Assembly (NCBI GenBank): GCA_963669155.1
Contig: OZ022584.1
Coordinates: 16,795,417 to 16,859,416 of the forward strand
Length of the DNA stretch: 64,000 nucleotides
Origin: Arbacia lixula
Taxonomy: Eukaryota > Echinodermata > Echinoidea > Arbacioida > Arbaciidae
Reading direction: 5' to 3'
Positions 36,059 through 48,000 of the stretch are shown piece by piece. The notes under the pieces were generated by a model. The model had not been told where the DNA came from. It did no database searches and saw nothing but the letters and a program-made list of their open reading frames with translations. A program made the translations under genes and the position numbers. Every line of letters begins with the position of its first letter. Position 1 is the stretch's first letter.

Positions 36059-39000
36059 ATGGGCTCAGGGCTACAATGGATCCCAGGCCAGCTTCATCAA
36101 TAAGAGTACACTGTGCCATGTGTGTGGCAACAACGTCAAGTTCATTGATACAACCAACCAGAGTGAGACCATCCTGACCTCCCCCGGTGATGGGGTGGGG
36201 GCGCTGGCCGTGAGTGGGTCTCAGCACCTTCTGGCCTTCTCGGAGCAGTGTCTGAATCCCAGGATCTTTGTCTACGCCTATCCCTCTCTCGTCAAGAGAG
36301 CAGAATGCAAAGGTACATTGGCATGCCTTCTGGTATAAGCCTGCTGCCTATGAAGAACACAGTCTAATTAATCAATAAAGCAGATATTTTAACACGAAGT
36401 GCTAATAGCCTGAGGTAAAGACTATTAATCAGACGTTTTTTACGTGCATTATTTGAATTTTACACTACGTATCAGTTTCAAATTATGAATATACAGCTTG
36501 CTAACATTTCTCTATGTTTTGCCAATGTTTCGATGGTTTTGTGGCGATCTGAAAAAGGGACGGGCTGTCTTTAAAAGGCCATTCGACTTTAGTTATTCCT
36601 GGGCAGTTTTAGTGTATATATTTCTATTTTTATTTTATTCTTTTATTTTTCAGTTTTTTATCTATTCACTTTTCTATTTACTTTTGGGTTGTCTTTATTA
36701 AATGCTACTGTGCCACACTTATGTGGGCTGTCTAAGTTTGTCTCATATGGGAACATTAACTCAACTTTCAATTCCACAAAAAGAAACCTTGGACAGAGAT
36801 CAGTTAAGGCTTTAATTCATGAATATGATACAGAGAACAGACTCCCTTTATTTGATTTTTATCCCTGGTTTTAATCTTGACATTGGATCAGAGCAAATTA
36901 AATGTTCATGTGTAGAATGATGATTTTAAGCAGTTTTACCACGTGTTTGAACAATATTGACCAGAACTCTAGTTGAATGTGAAGTCAAAACTAGTCCACT
37001 GACATGTTAGTATTGGTACTGGAAGGCAAAAGAACATGAGGAAAAGTAATATAAAATGTATACATATTACGATAATTACTATATGCTACGTAACAAACAA
37101 AATGAAAAAAATATTAATTTCTTCATGGATACATGTATGTTTAATTTCTCTTCTGCGCATCTTTATTTTGTATCTATAGGAGGAGCAAAGCTGGAGTACT
37201 CGGCAATAGCTTTATCTTACACTCACCCCTACATGGTGAGCTGCTCGGGCATCCCAGAATTCTCCCTATTTCTCTGGTAAGTCCTGAAAAAGTACTCTAA
37301 GCTTGTGATCTTAATGTGAAATGCTAATGGACATATCATAGAATATATTGGCTTTATACACTTTCCGTGTTGGCTACCTGTATATTCTGGATTAGAAGAG
37401 AGGGATCGTTGGTACTGTACATGTAAAATTTCTTCTCATTATAACTTACTCTACTACCTTTTTTTTATTGGAAAAAATGCTTGAATAAAGAAATATTTGA
37501 TCAAACTGTTGACTCTTCAATGTCATTGTGCTTAATTTAAAAAAAATGAGAAATAAATAATACTTGACAAACATTTAATTCAATGTTTTGTCCTCTTTTT
37601 TGTGTGTTAATTTAAAAAAGAAGTAGTTGTAAGGATAGTGTGATCCATCCTGTAAATTGATCCTGTTCAGTCATATACAGAATAGGGCACGCTATCCTTA
37701 CAATTGCTAAGTGTATGCCTAAAATCTCTTGAAAATTGAATTGGAGTCATTGGATTTGAATGAGAATCGATTGAAATCAGTCATTGACGATCATTCCTTT
37801 TGCTACAGGAACTGGGAGACAGGAGACCTCCTTGGCACGGAGAGCATGAATGGGCTGACAGCCATGCAGGTTTCCTTCAACCCAACTGACTGGCATAAGA
37901 TCTGTGTGGTCGGCCCCAAGCAGCTCTGCGTCTGGACCGTGGAGCAGGCAGACAAGCTACACCACATGGTCGCTAGGTAGGTAGCTATGTAGCTTTGTCA
38001 GATCTCTCTCACAAGCAAGACACTGCATGCTATACAGTGTGTCAGTCTCATAAAAAAAAAAATCCTTTAAGTATTTATAGACAGGGGAGCCCATTTGCAG
38101 GTCAAACAAATGAAATTTTGTAAAAACCAAGGAAAATTTTTCTCCAACAGGTCGTCCAAAATCTCTGCTTTTTTTGTAGCCTAGAGGCTGAGACTGTGCA
38201 ATCAACGCACATCATAGTTATCTGCTTTACACAATCCATAGGGATGCAAACAATGCATGGAATGGCAGCACTGCATCGTTGTCCGCTGCAATACTGTATA
38301 TGAATATAGACAATGGCTGTTACGATGCTGTGTGTTTCAAACATCAACAAGGATAGTTGTTCACTTTCCTGATAATATTTGTGTAGCTATGATTGAAATT
38401 TCATACACATTATTTATCATTAGGGTAAACTTGTTGATTCCCATTTTGTTTTGTGACCTGTGCAATTTGGCCATTCCGTCTGTAAGGGTTTTTTTTTGAC
38501 AAAATGGTGTGATCTGTGCCATAAATTATCAGCAAAGTTATACATTGATTGCATTCCATCAATCATCTTCACCAAGTTCCCATTATTCAGGAATAAATTT
38601 TGTCTGGGCACTCTGAATGCCCATGCTGTAGGAGAAACAATCTGCTGCTACCACACCCATAGCTATACTCTTCAGGATTGTTTTTAGCCTTGCTTACAGA
38701 CTGTTTGGTGTTTCTAAACCAAACTAACTGTAAAGGCATCTGGCTGCAGTAGAGTCATTATTCTCAATTTTCTTCTCTGGCTCAATGGAGAAAAGAGGAG
38801 AATGGTCAAGTGACTAGTCTTACGAATACTAAACTCTATTTTACAGTTTGGATTAAATTGTCAAGCATGATTGTTTCATCACCAAATACCCAGTCTCTTT
38901 TGATGCGTATTAATTATGTTACCGTGAAATAATCCTCTATATTTATTCCCCTCCCCTCCCCCCTGTCCCATGCCCCCTTCTCCCCACACGTTCAGCCAGT

Positions 39001-42000
39001 ACACCCTGCCCTACGAGAATGGACCTGATGCCACGACGCCCCACCCCCGCCTGCCTAGCCGCGCTGCGTCCCACTACTCCGCCATCCCGTACGAGGTGGA
39101 GCTGGATGATGCAGCGGTGGCCGGACTGGTTGGCGACCTTGCGCAGGAATTCGATGCCGGCATGTTTGATGAGAACAACAAGAAGGTACACCATTCTTGC
39201 TTAACCTTATGTGTACCATGGGTCCATTATATGAGTAGTAAGGCAATGGGCCTTTCCTGACTTGGTACTGGGAGGGTTAATGGAAATATATTCTACAATC
39301 AAATCTGTCTTCAAAGACCATTCAACTCTTTAGGGGCTGTACAACAAGGAACTGCCATGCATTGTATGATCTATGAATGAATTGCACTTTCCACGTAATA
39401 AATTGTGTGCTTGATATCAATCCCAACCACAAAGAAGTTACAGAAGAAATCAGGTTCAGACTGCATTAGATGTTGATCACAGTTGGTATGGATCTATCAT
39501 GATTGTATGATTGATTGCAGTATTTTACATTGGGGTAGGACTTGCAATATAGAACAGTGATGGTTTGTGATATGGGCAGTTGCAATAGATATTGGCTCAC
39601 TCTTTGTGGTACAGGATCAGTGCAGTTTATTATTCAAACAAACAAAAAACACCCTTTTCAGACGGTGCATGTGTCATATTGCTGAACCCCCATGCATGTT
39701 GCCTAATCTGTAACTTCTTGGCTTCAGGTGGTGCCTGTGTCCCACTGCTGGACCCCCACTGGCGATCTGTTTGCGGGCTGCCAGGAGGGCCAGCTGCTCC
39801 GAGTGGACACCGAGGTCAACCACATCCAGACCCTGGTCCGCCCCACCCCCAGCACCACCAGCCTCAAGAGAGAGAGTACCATGTTAACCGCTGGCTCCAG
39901 CATCGGACTGGACAAACGCATGCCTACCATGCCTGAAGGTAAGATTTGCCGATAACTTTTCTTTCCCTTCTCCTAGATGGTGAGATAAAGACCTCTTCAT
40001 CAAAATATTGAATCAACCACTTTTGTGGCGAACTGTGACTCAGTGCTGACCAGTCAATTCATTGCCACATTAAATGCTGATAACTTTCTGTTCCCTTCTC
40101 CGACACCCTAGATGGTGAGATATCCCCTGATAAAAACCCTGGCTCTGTGCTTACCAATTAATTCATTGCCACTTTAAATGCCAACAATTTCCTGTTCCCT
40201 TCCCCTAGACGGTGAGATAAAGACCTCTTCATTTATTGAATCAACCTCTTCTGCGGCGAACTGTGGCTCAGTACTAACCATTTACTTCATTGCCACTTTA
40301 AATGCCAATAACTCTCCTTTCTCTTCTTCGACACCCTAGATGGTGAAATGAAGATGTCCCCTGATAGGAACCCTGGCTCGGTGCTGACCGAAGGGAGCAT
40401 GGGGGCGCTGGCCCTGCATCGGGACGGGCTGTTCTGCGGGGGCGAGGATGGCATCCTGCGCTGCCTGGACATCACCAAGAATGTGGTGCAGGTGCGCGAC
40501 AGCTGCACCCTAGGCTGTCCCATCACTTCCCTGGGCTGGTCCACCAACTACACTAAACTGGCCATCGGCAGCTCCAAGGTCTGTTTCACTTTAATTTCTC
40601 ATTAGAAAACATGATTACCAGATATTAACAAATAATACACTGAGCTGCTCATACTGAGCTCCAAGGTCTGTTTTCCTTTCTCATTACAAAGAATAATTCC
40701 CAGATATTAAAAAAAGTAACATACTAAGCTAACCTTTGGCAACTCCAAGGTCTGTTTCTCTGTTGAATCAACTTGTTCTCTGTTGCTTTCACGTAATCTG
40801 CTGTTGCACCTTTCATTCAATTCAATTGAAAAGACAGGTTGGTAATTATTTGCATAAAGTCATTATCATGCACATAATTTTTCGACAAAAACACCATAAA
40901 GGGCTGTTCATAAAATAGCATAGTGATGTTTTCCAGCAACTTTAAATGTCTGTTTTTTTTTTAATTATTTATTCTCCAGGGATCGCTGCACATGTACGAC
41001 CACTCCAATCCAGGTACAACAGAGCCCTTGACCGAATCTCACTTTGGCAACTTTGTTGGAGTGGCAGTGATGGCACCAGGAACAACGCACTGTGTGGTAG
41101 GTTTTACACTTTCATTTGGCTTCTTCTTTGTTCATTTTTATGAATTTATTAGTATATTTATTCAGGATACACAGAGTAAGGCAGCATACACACAGACCAA
41201 AATTTATTTTTTAATGGGCATAGTTTGAATGAGTATTTCTCTCTCAGTGTTACAAAATCTGTCAAATTTTACAAAGCAGTATGACAAATATGCATTCAAT
41301 AAATAAGTAAAACTGGCAATTGTTCATGTATTCATTTTGCAGTCGGTGCGACAGGATGGTGAAGTTCAGATCTGGAGTCTGTCAGACAACCAGCTGATTG
41401 GGAGTGTGTCCATCAACACACCAGTAAGTACTGATATCAATCGTCGGTCCGTGTCGCAAAATAGTTGCAGAAGAAATCAATTGCAGATTGCATTAGATGT
41501 TGATCATAGCTGGTGTGGGTCTACATGTATTACATGATTACATGATTGATTGCAGCAAGTTCTATTGGGGTAGGATGTGCAATATGTAGCAGTGATCGCT
41601 TTGCGATATTGAGAGTTGCAATAGACATGGGCTCACTCTTTGTGGTACTGGACTCAAGGAGAAATGAAAATATAAGGAAAGGGTGGTGATAGAAGTTGTG
41701 AGCTAGTCACAAAGTAGAGAAGAAGAAAGAGCAAAAATGTATTTCATTGAAACCTGCTTCAAGAACCTATTGTATAGAAAGACCCTCTGTTTGTAAAGCC
41801 TTCATTTCTTGTTTCCCTTCAAAAACATTTCTTATTCAAACTTGGATTAAAGTCTCGGGTACAAAAAGACCACCTGATAATAAAGACCACATTTTTTGTC
41901 TCCCTTGAGCAATATTGTTACCTATAATAACACTTGTGCTCTCTTGTAGGCGTCCTGCATTGCGGCTTCCCCTTCGTCCAGCACAGTGGCCGTAGGCACC

Positions 42001-45000
42001 CTGACCGGTCACGTCTGTTTTGTGGACGCCTCTCGCATGGAGCAGCCACGCCTCGTGGTCAAGCACCACACCCATCGCATGCCCGTCAACCACATGACCT
42101 TTGACTGTGAAGGTCGCTTCCTGTTCACAGCTGGGGAAGACGGGCATGTAATCGCCACGGACGCAAGGCCGTCCACAGACTTCAAGATCCTGGGGCAGAC
42201 TCGTAAGTGGGCTGGTGTTGTTGACATGGGTTGATGTGTGTGCAGACAGGATTGCTTTAACTCTTTCAGTACCAAGCCAGGAAAACCTCATTGACTTATC
42301 ACACATTTAAGGCTCTTATGGTACTGATTGAGTCATACGTGATTGAAGAGCCCTGGAAGGTTGTACATCTGAGCTCTTTAACATAAAGCTTTGCAATCAA
42401 TCGCAAAATGGCAATAGCCAATCAGCATCATTGTTGCATACGTTGTTTGTTCAAAGCACTGACCAGTAACCAATCAGAATTTGTCTTTCAAATTTGCAAT
42501 TGATCGCAAACCTTTATGTTACAGGGCCCTGGTATCCTTATGTCGTGGTCTCATGTCTTTAGTCTTTATTTGGTCTGCATTCTTTAGCTATAGCTTGACA
42601 CTATTGTATTGCTAAACACTGGTAACATTCTGCATGCAGGACCAAAAGGGGAAACCAATAACGTATCTGTCCAAAGTATTCAAAGAAAATAGCAGTTAGT
42701 ATCTATGTCATTAAAATTGCTATTTTGAATTAAGATAAGAAGGAAATATTCTCCATTTCATTCTAAGGGTGTGAATGGATAACTATTTGTTTGACAGACT
42801 CATGACTAATCAACTATGTTCTGTCCATGCTTCTGCATGTGTTCTTGAAGCTATATTTGGGCTAGATCGACACTAGATTTAAATTGCAAAACAATGTTGA
42901 CATTCTACATGCAGGAGTACATAGCAAAGCTATTTGTTGACATAAGTTGTCTGCTAGACAAAATGTCGCTCTTTGGGATTTGTTTGTATTTGTGGTGCAT
43001 AAAGAGATCTTCATAATTCACAATGCTGTTTTGTCCTGAGAGAAAAATATGATAATCCTGATTTCTTTCTCAGGGTGTGAATTGATGACCATTTCATTTG
43101 ACAGAATCCTGACTAACAATGCTCTTTCCATGCTACTGTACATTATCCTTGCAGCCGTGTCTGGGCCAGTGAGCAGTCTCGCGACGGCAGTGGACTCCAA
43201 GCATGGACCGGTCAAGGTTGTGGTGACCGTGAACTCCAACCCCTCCGTTCAAAACGGGGCGGACAAACTGATGGCCTTTGATCTACCTGGGAACACAGCA
43301 GATGGTAAGGATCAAATCCATGACTAAATGCAATTTTGAACTGTTACCACCCAAGTTTCGTGAAATTTATTTAGCACTGTATTGACTTTAAAAATGTCTT
43401 GGAATTTATTGGATATGTACCCAAACTGAGGAGAAAAGTTGTGAGAAGACCAAGAGTAAGAATACCCAATTAACGTTGAATGATGTTTACTCTCTTTTCT
43501 TTTTAAAAACATGGTGTATTATTTTTGTTTCTTCTCCCAGACCTTGCAAATGTCCTGGCCAGTCATAAGAATGACTTTAAGGAGGATGTGGTGAGGAAGA
43601 TGGTGTTGACCTTGCCCAGCCTAGTGACGTGCGCAGCGGTGGGGTGTGATGGTGAAGTGTACACGATGTCGCTCAACAAGATGATACAGAAGATGACACT
43701 GCCCAAGGAGCCGCCAAAACAGGTACTTAGAAATGACAAAAACAAACAGCAACGTTAAATTACCATTCAAGAAACAACAAGACACTGTGCAAAGTTTAAC
43801 TCTTACCTAGTATTGCCTGTCCTGTGACAAATTTGGCAAAGGACAGGCGATATTAGGTTCATACATTTTGTATTCCTTTGTCCAGAAAAGGGAACTTTAA
43901 CAAAATCTATGTTTTTAGGTGCTATACAATATACAACTGCAGATTACAGTACAATTGCATGGCTATGAAAATATTGAGGATATATATGGATATTGAGGAA
44001 GTTGGTTTCAAAGATACTTTGGGAAAAAAACTGTCACTCCTGTCAACTGGAATATGTTATACATATCGGTTATTGTAACTATAGTTACAAAAACCATAGA
44101 AAAAGCCATTGAGCTCAGAGCTGTTGCCATAGTAGTTACCATATATTATATTATCTTGTTTGTCAACTAAAGCAGTCAAGAAAATTACAGGTGGTGAGGA
44201 ATGGCACCAGTAGGAGGTCAACAATGTAGATTCACAAACAGGGAGGTCTTGTCACAGCACTCTGGGTTATGACATGTTTGTGGTAGTTACCACTGTAATT
44301 TACACTATTTCAAAGTTTGAAATAAATATTGCCCCTATGATCCACCTATTCCAGAACAATGCGCAGGCGTGCCTGCTGCAGTCAGAGGGCGACTTCCCTG
44401 CCCACGAGCTGGCCGGTGGCTGCCTGACCATGTCCTACCACAAGCGCTGGCTGCTGTCCTCCTCGCCGGACGGCTGGCTGACCATCCGCAGCACGGACGC
44501 CATGGAGAGCCCGCTGACCGTCCACCCACACAGCTTCCAGACCGGTGGGGTGCACCGGGTGTGCCTGACTCAGGACGGCACTCAGGTGCTGACCCTTGGA
44601 ACGCAGGACGGAACCATGTCCTGCTACACCTGGAAGTAAGACTACCAGCTTTGTCATTTCTGTGGAGGGGCCAGGGCGGTGTTTCACCAAGCTGTTGGTA
44701 ACTTATGAACGACTGGTGATCCCTTCTTGTGCTAAATGCGATACCACACTTTGTTCATTGAGAATTTGATTTAGCACAGAAAGGGATCACCAGTTGTTCG
44801 TAAAGTCGTTCGTAACTTTCGAACAGCTTGGTGAAACGCCCCCCTGGTGAGGGAGGGGAAGGGTGGGGGGGGTGGGGGGGGTGTCTTCTTTTGCACCCTC
44901 AATGGGCAGTTTCTTTCAAGGCTCCCTTTTATATTTTCCCCATTTCATCCACTTCATATTTTTCTGGTTATAGATAAACGATTGGTACAGAAATCTAAAT

Positions 45001-48000
45001 GCTGGCCAAAGGTCAATTCATTTGGCAGCCAATTTCATCATTTTGGTTAGTGATCAAGACTGAGAAAAAACTTCAAAATGTTCTTGCTTGATTTTGCCCA
45101 CACTCTCAAATATCTGCCTCTCAAATTAATTTTCCTTTAAAAACGGTTTGTGTGATGTCCTCTTTGAACATAAATTTCTCTTCTATAGCTTTAACTCGAT
45201 GGGAAAGACCAAGGCAAATCAATTTTTTTTGGTAAGTGATCAAGATTTCTGAAAGCTGAATTACTTTTTTGCTTGATTTTGCCCACAATTTAAAAAAATC
45301 TGCCTCTCAATTTAGTTTTTTTATCTTTCAAAACGGTTTGTTTGATTTCCTTTTTGAATGTTTCTTTTTCTTCTATAGCTTTAACTCGATGGGGAAGACC
45401 AAGGCCAACTCTTCCATTGAGGCAGCACGTTCCCACAAGGCCATGCTGCAGGCCATGCGGAAACGAGAGGACGAGGCCCTGTCTGTCATGAAGGACTGGA
45501 TGCCGCGCTCTCTCGTTGGTTCCCGGACCGCATCCTCTGAACTCATCAGTACATCAAACGAGGTAAGAAGGATAAAGCTGAAGTGGTGTCTTTATATGAG
45601 CATTTTGTCAAGACAATTGGGGGGTGTTTCACCACGCCGTTCTCAAACGACATTACGCACGACTGGTGACCATTTCTTGTGCTAAATCAGATTCTCATTG
45701 ATTTTGATTCCCATGAGCTTGACTTGAAATCTGATATTAATACATCAAACTTCTTATTGTTAACAGGTAGACCTAAATATAAGATTTCTGATTAGTCAAA
45801 TTTGATTAGGATTGTTGGATTATTAACTCCCACTTTGATAAAACAGTAACAAATAGTAGCCATATTTAGACCAATAATCTGTGTGATTTTGTTCTTTCAC
45901 TACACAACCTTTTACTATACATCCTTTCACAAGTATTTCTCACAATATTGTTAGTACTTTCCTCAAAAGTATTTTAATAGAAATATGACAAATCATTAAT
46001 TAATCAATGCTGTATAATCTTGTTCTTTTTTAAATCATTTTTTTTTTAATTTAAAGTGTTTCAAAAGCTAGCATTGAGATAGAGTGGGCCTTATATAAGG
46101 TATCCACCTATCTGATCATCCCTTCACTCTCTTTTAAAAACTTATTTGTATTCCTTATTAGTCATATCTTTTTTTCCTTTCTTTTTTGTGTCGGATATCA
46201 ATCAAATATTTTAAAAGTTTATTGATTGTTCATGTTTCTTATATTATTCTAAAGATAAGTGAGAATAGAACTAAATTGAATGTGAACGTGACTCGTTTTT
46301 TTTTCTCCAGGCTTTGACTGTTGAGAGGGCAATAGAGACTGACCAGATCTATACCACGCCCACCCCAACCCTGCTCGGTGACCCTGCCTGGATGGATGTC
46401 AAAGAGCTGGAGGTAAGTGACCCCTCAGAGCTTGTCACACGAAGATACTTTCATCGTGCAGTTTGCCGTAATGCCAAAGATGCAGGACCGTTTATACAGC
46501 TTCTTCAATTTCAATTTCTATTTATTTTCCACTTTTAAAAAACAAGGTGTAGAAAAATACATGATGATATATATTTCCAAGTTTGTGGCGGAACCAGTAA
46601 AAGCATGCAGGCTTGTTGGAATGGTCCCATTTCACATTGATACATATCCTTCCTAGCTGGCAAAGCCTCGGGGTGTCTCGGCATTCTAAAATGGATGCAC
46701 CGTCTGTAACAAATTATTTTAATGTTCACACGTAGGTGCTTTGATCATGTTTGCCGCAATTCCAATTATATAGAACCGTTCATACTGCCATTTCGTTCCT
46801 GCATAATGCTCTTAATTACACATTTTATATCCCTACAAAATGGTGCATGATGATAATAATTAATTTTGCTATTTGAAATGACATATTCCTTCTTGTTGCT
46901 TTTCAGGCCTTGCATGAGGAGGACAAGCAGTATGCTGATGTCAAAAAGGTGCTGAGAGGAGACATCAGGGATCTTCGCAGGACGGTAAGTTATCAAGTTA
47001 CTTTTCAGGAATGTTAGTTGATCACTGCTAGCTTGTCCAATCCAGCCATGAAGCTTTGGATTACAAAACTGTAGAGGGTGTTACTTTTAGGAGCATGGAT
47101 TTGGAAAATTAATGTGGCGTATCAGCATATGATGCTCATTGCAATTCAAGTGTATAGATGTTTGGGAATTTTGGAATTCCTTCATGAGAACTTGTTTCAT
47201 GTAAAAGTTAATTCTAAAAATCTAAAAATCTAAATCTAAATCTAAAAAGTATTTTCTTTATCTCTCATGTGGCTCGATTCAATTCAATGCGGCATTTATT
47301 TATCAAAACAGAACAGACATATACAAATATCAATTGCAAAGTCTTGAGACTTAAACATATTGATTTACAATAAGGAAACATGTTGCCTTATCTACAGATT
47401 ATAAAATATGTTGCAGTTGTTAAATATGTCAAAATAACATTTTCATTAAATTAGAAAGTGATTCACACAGTACTCATTTATAGGACGCAAGATACGTCTT
47501 GACGATTGAAATATTAGTGATTTTTATTAATGATAATTGTTATGTGACACTTTGATCAATATTAGAATCTCCTTTCTTGCAACATAGATCTAAGACTAAG
47601 ATGTATTTTCTTTATCTGATATGATTGTTATGTGACATGTGGATCAACATTAGAATCTGCTTTCTTGGGATGTAGATCCAAGACATGATGAAGCTGAATG
47701 AGACTTTGCCTGACATTGAGAAGCTGGGTCATCATGAGTTCAACCTGGACACAGAAGAGCAGCAGAGACTGCAGGCTGAGGGAGAAGCTAAAGTCCAGCA
47801 GGTTAGTCAGTTATTGGGACTGAGACGGGAATTGAAACCCCTCTAAGTAGTTGATTTAAAGGAATAATTTACCTTAACGTTAGGTTGGTTTCAGTAGAAG
47901 CAGAAATATGAAAGAAACATACACTGTATTACAGTATACAAAGTATATACAAAGAATTCAAAATAGACATATGATACATACAACAGTTGTGAACAATTTG

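Larger units (their letters stand above)
36059..44635 (+). other. CFAP43: CFAP43 WD-repeat half (exons 1-12)
   Basis: About 741 residues. WD-repeat-type strands recur, for example [35 protein letters not shown] with [57 protein letters not shown] and [15 protein letters not shown]. An insertion in exon 4 ([19 protein letters not shown]) looks disordered. These repeats should form beta-propellers that dock the protein to the dynein tether. Exons are GC-rich compared with the AT-rich introns, and the donor of exon 6 is the weak GTCTGT. Confidence 0.88.

Noticed and set aside
44369-44701. Alternative frames of 100-110 codons over 44369-44701 on both strands
   Set aside because: Shadows of the GC-rich CFAP43 exon 12, whose own frame carries the WD-type motifs and joins its neighbours in phase.
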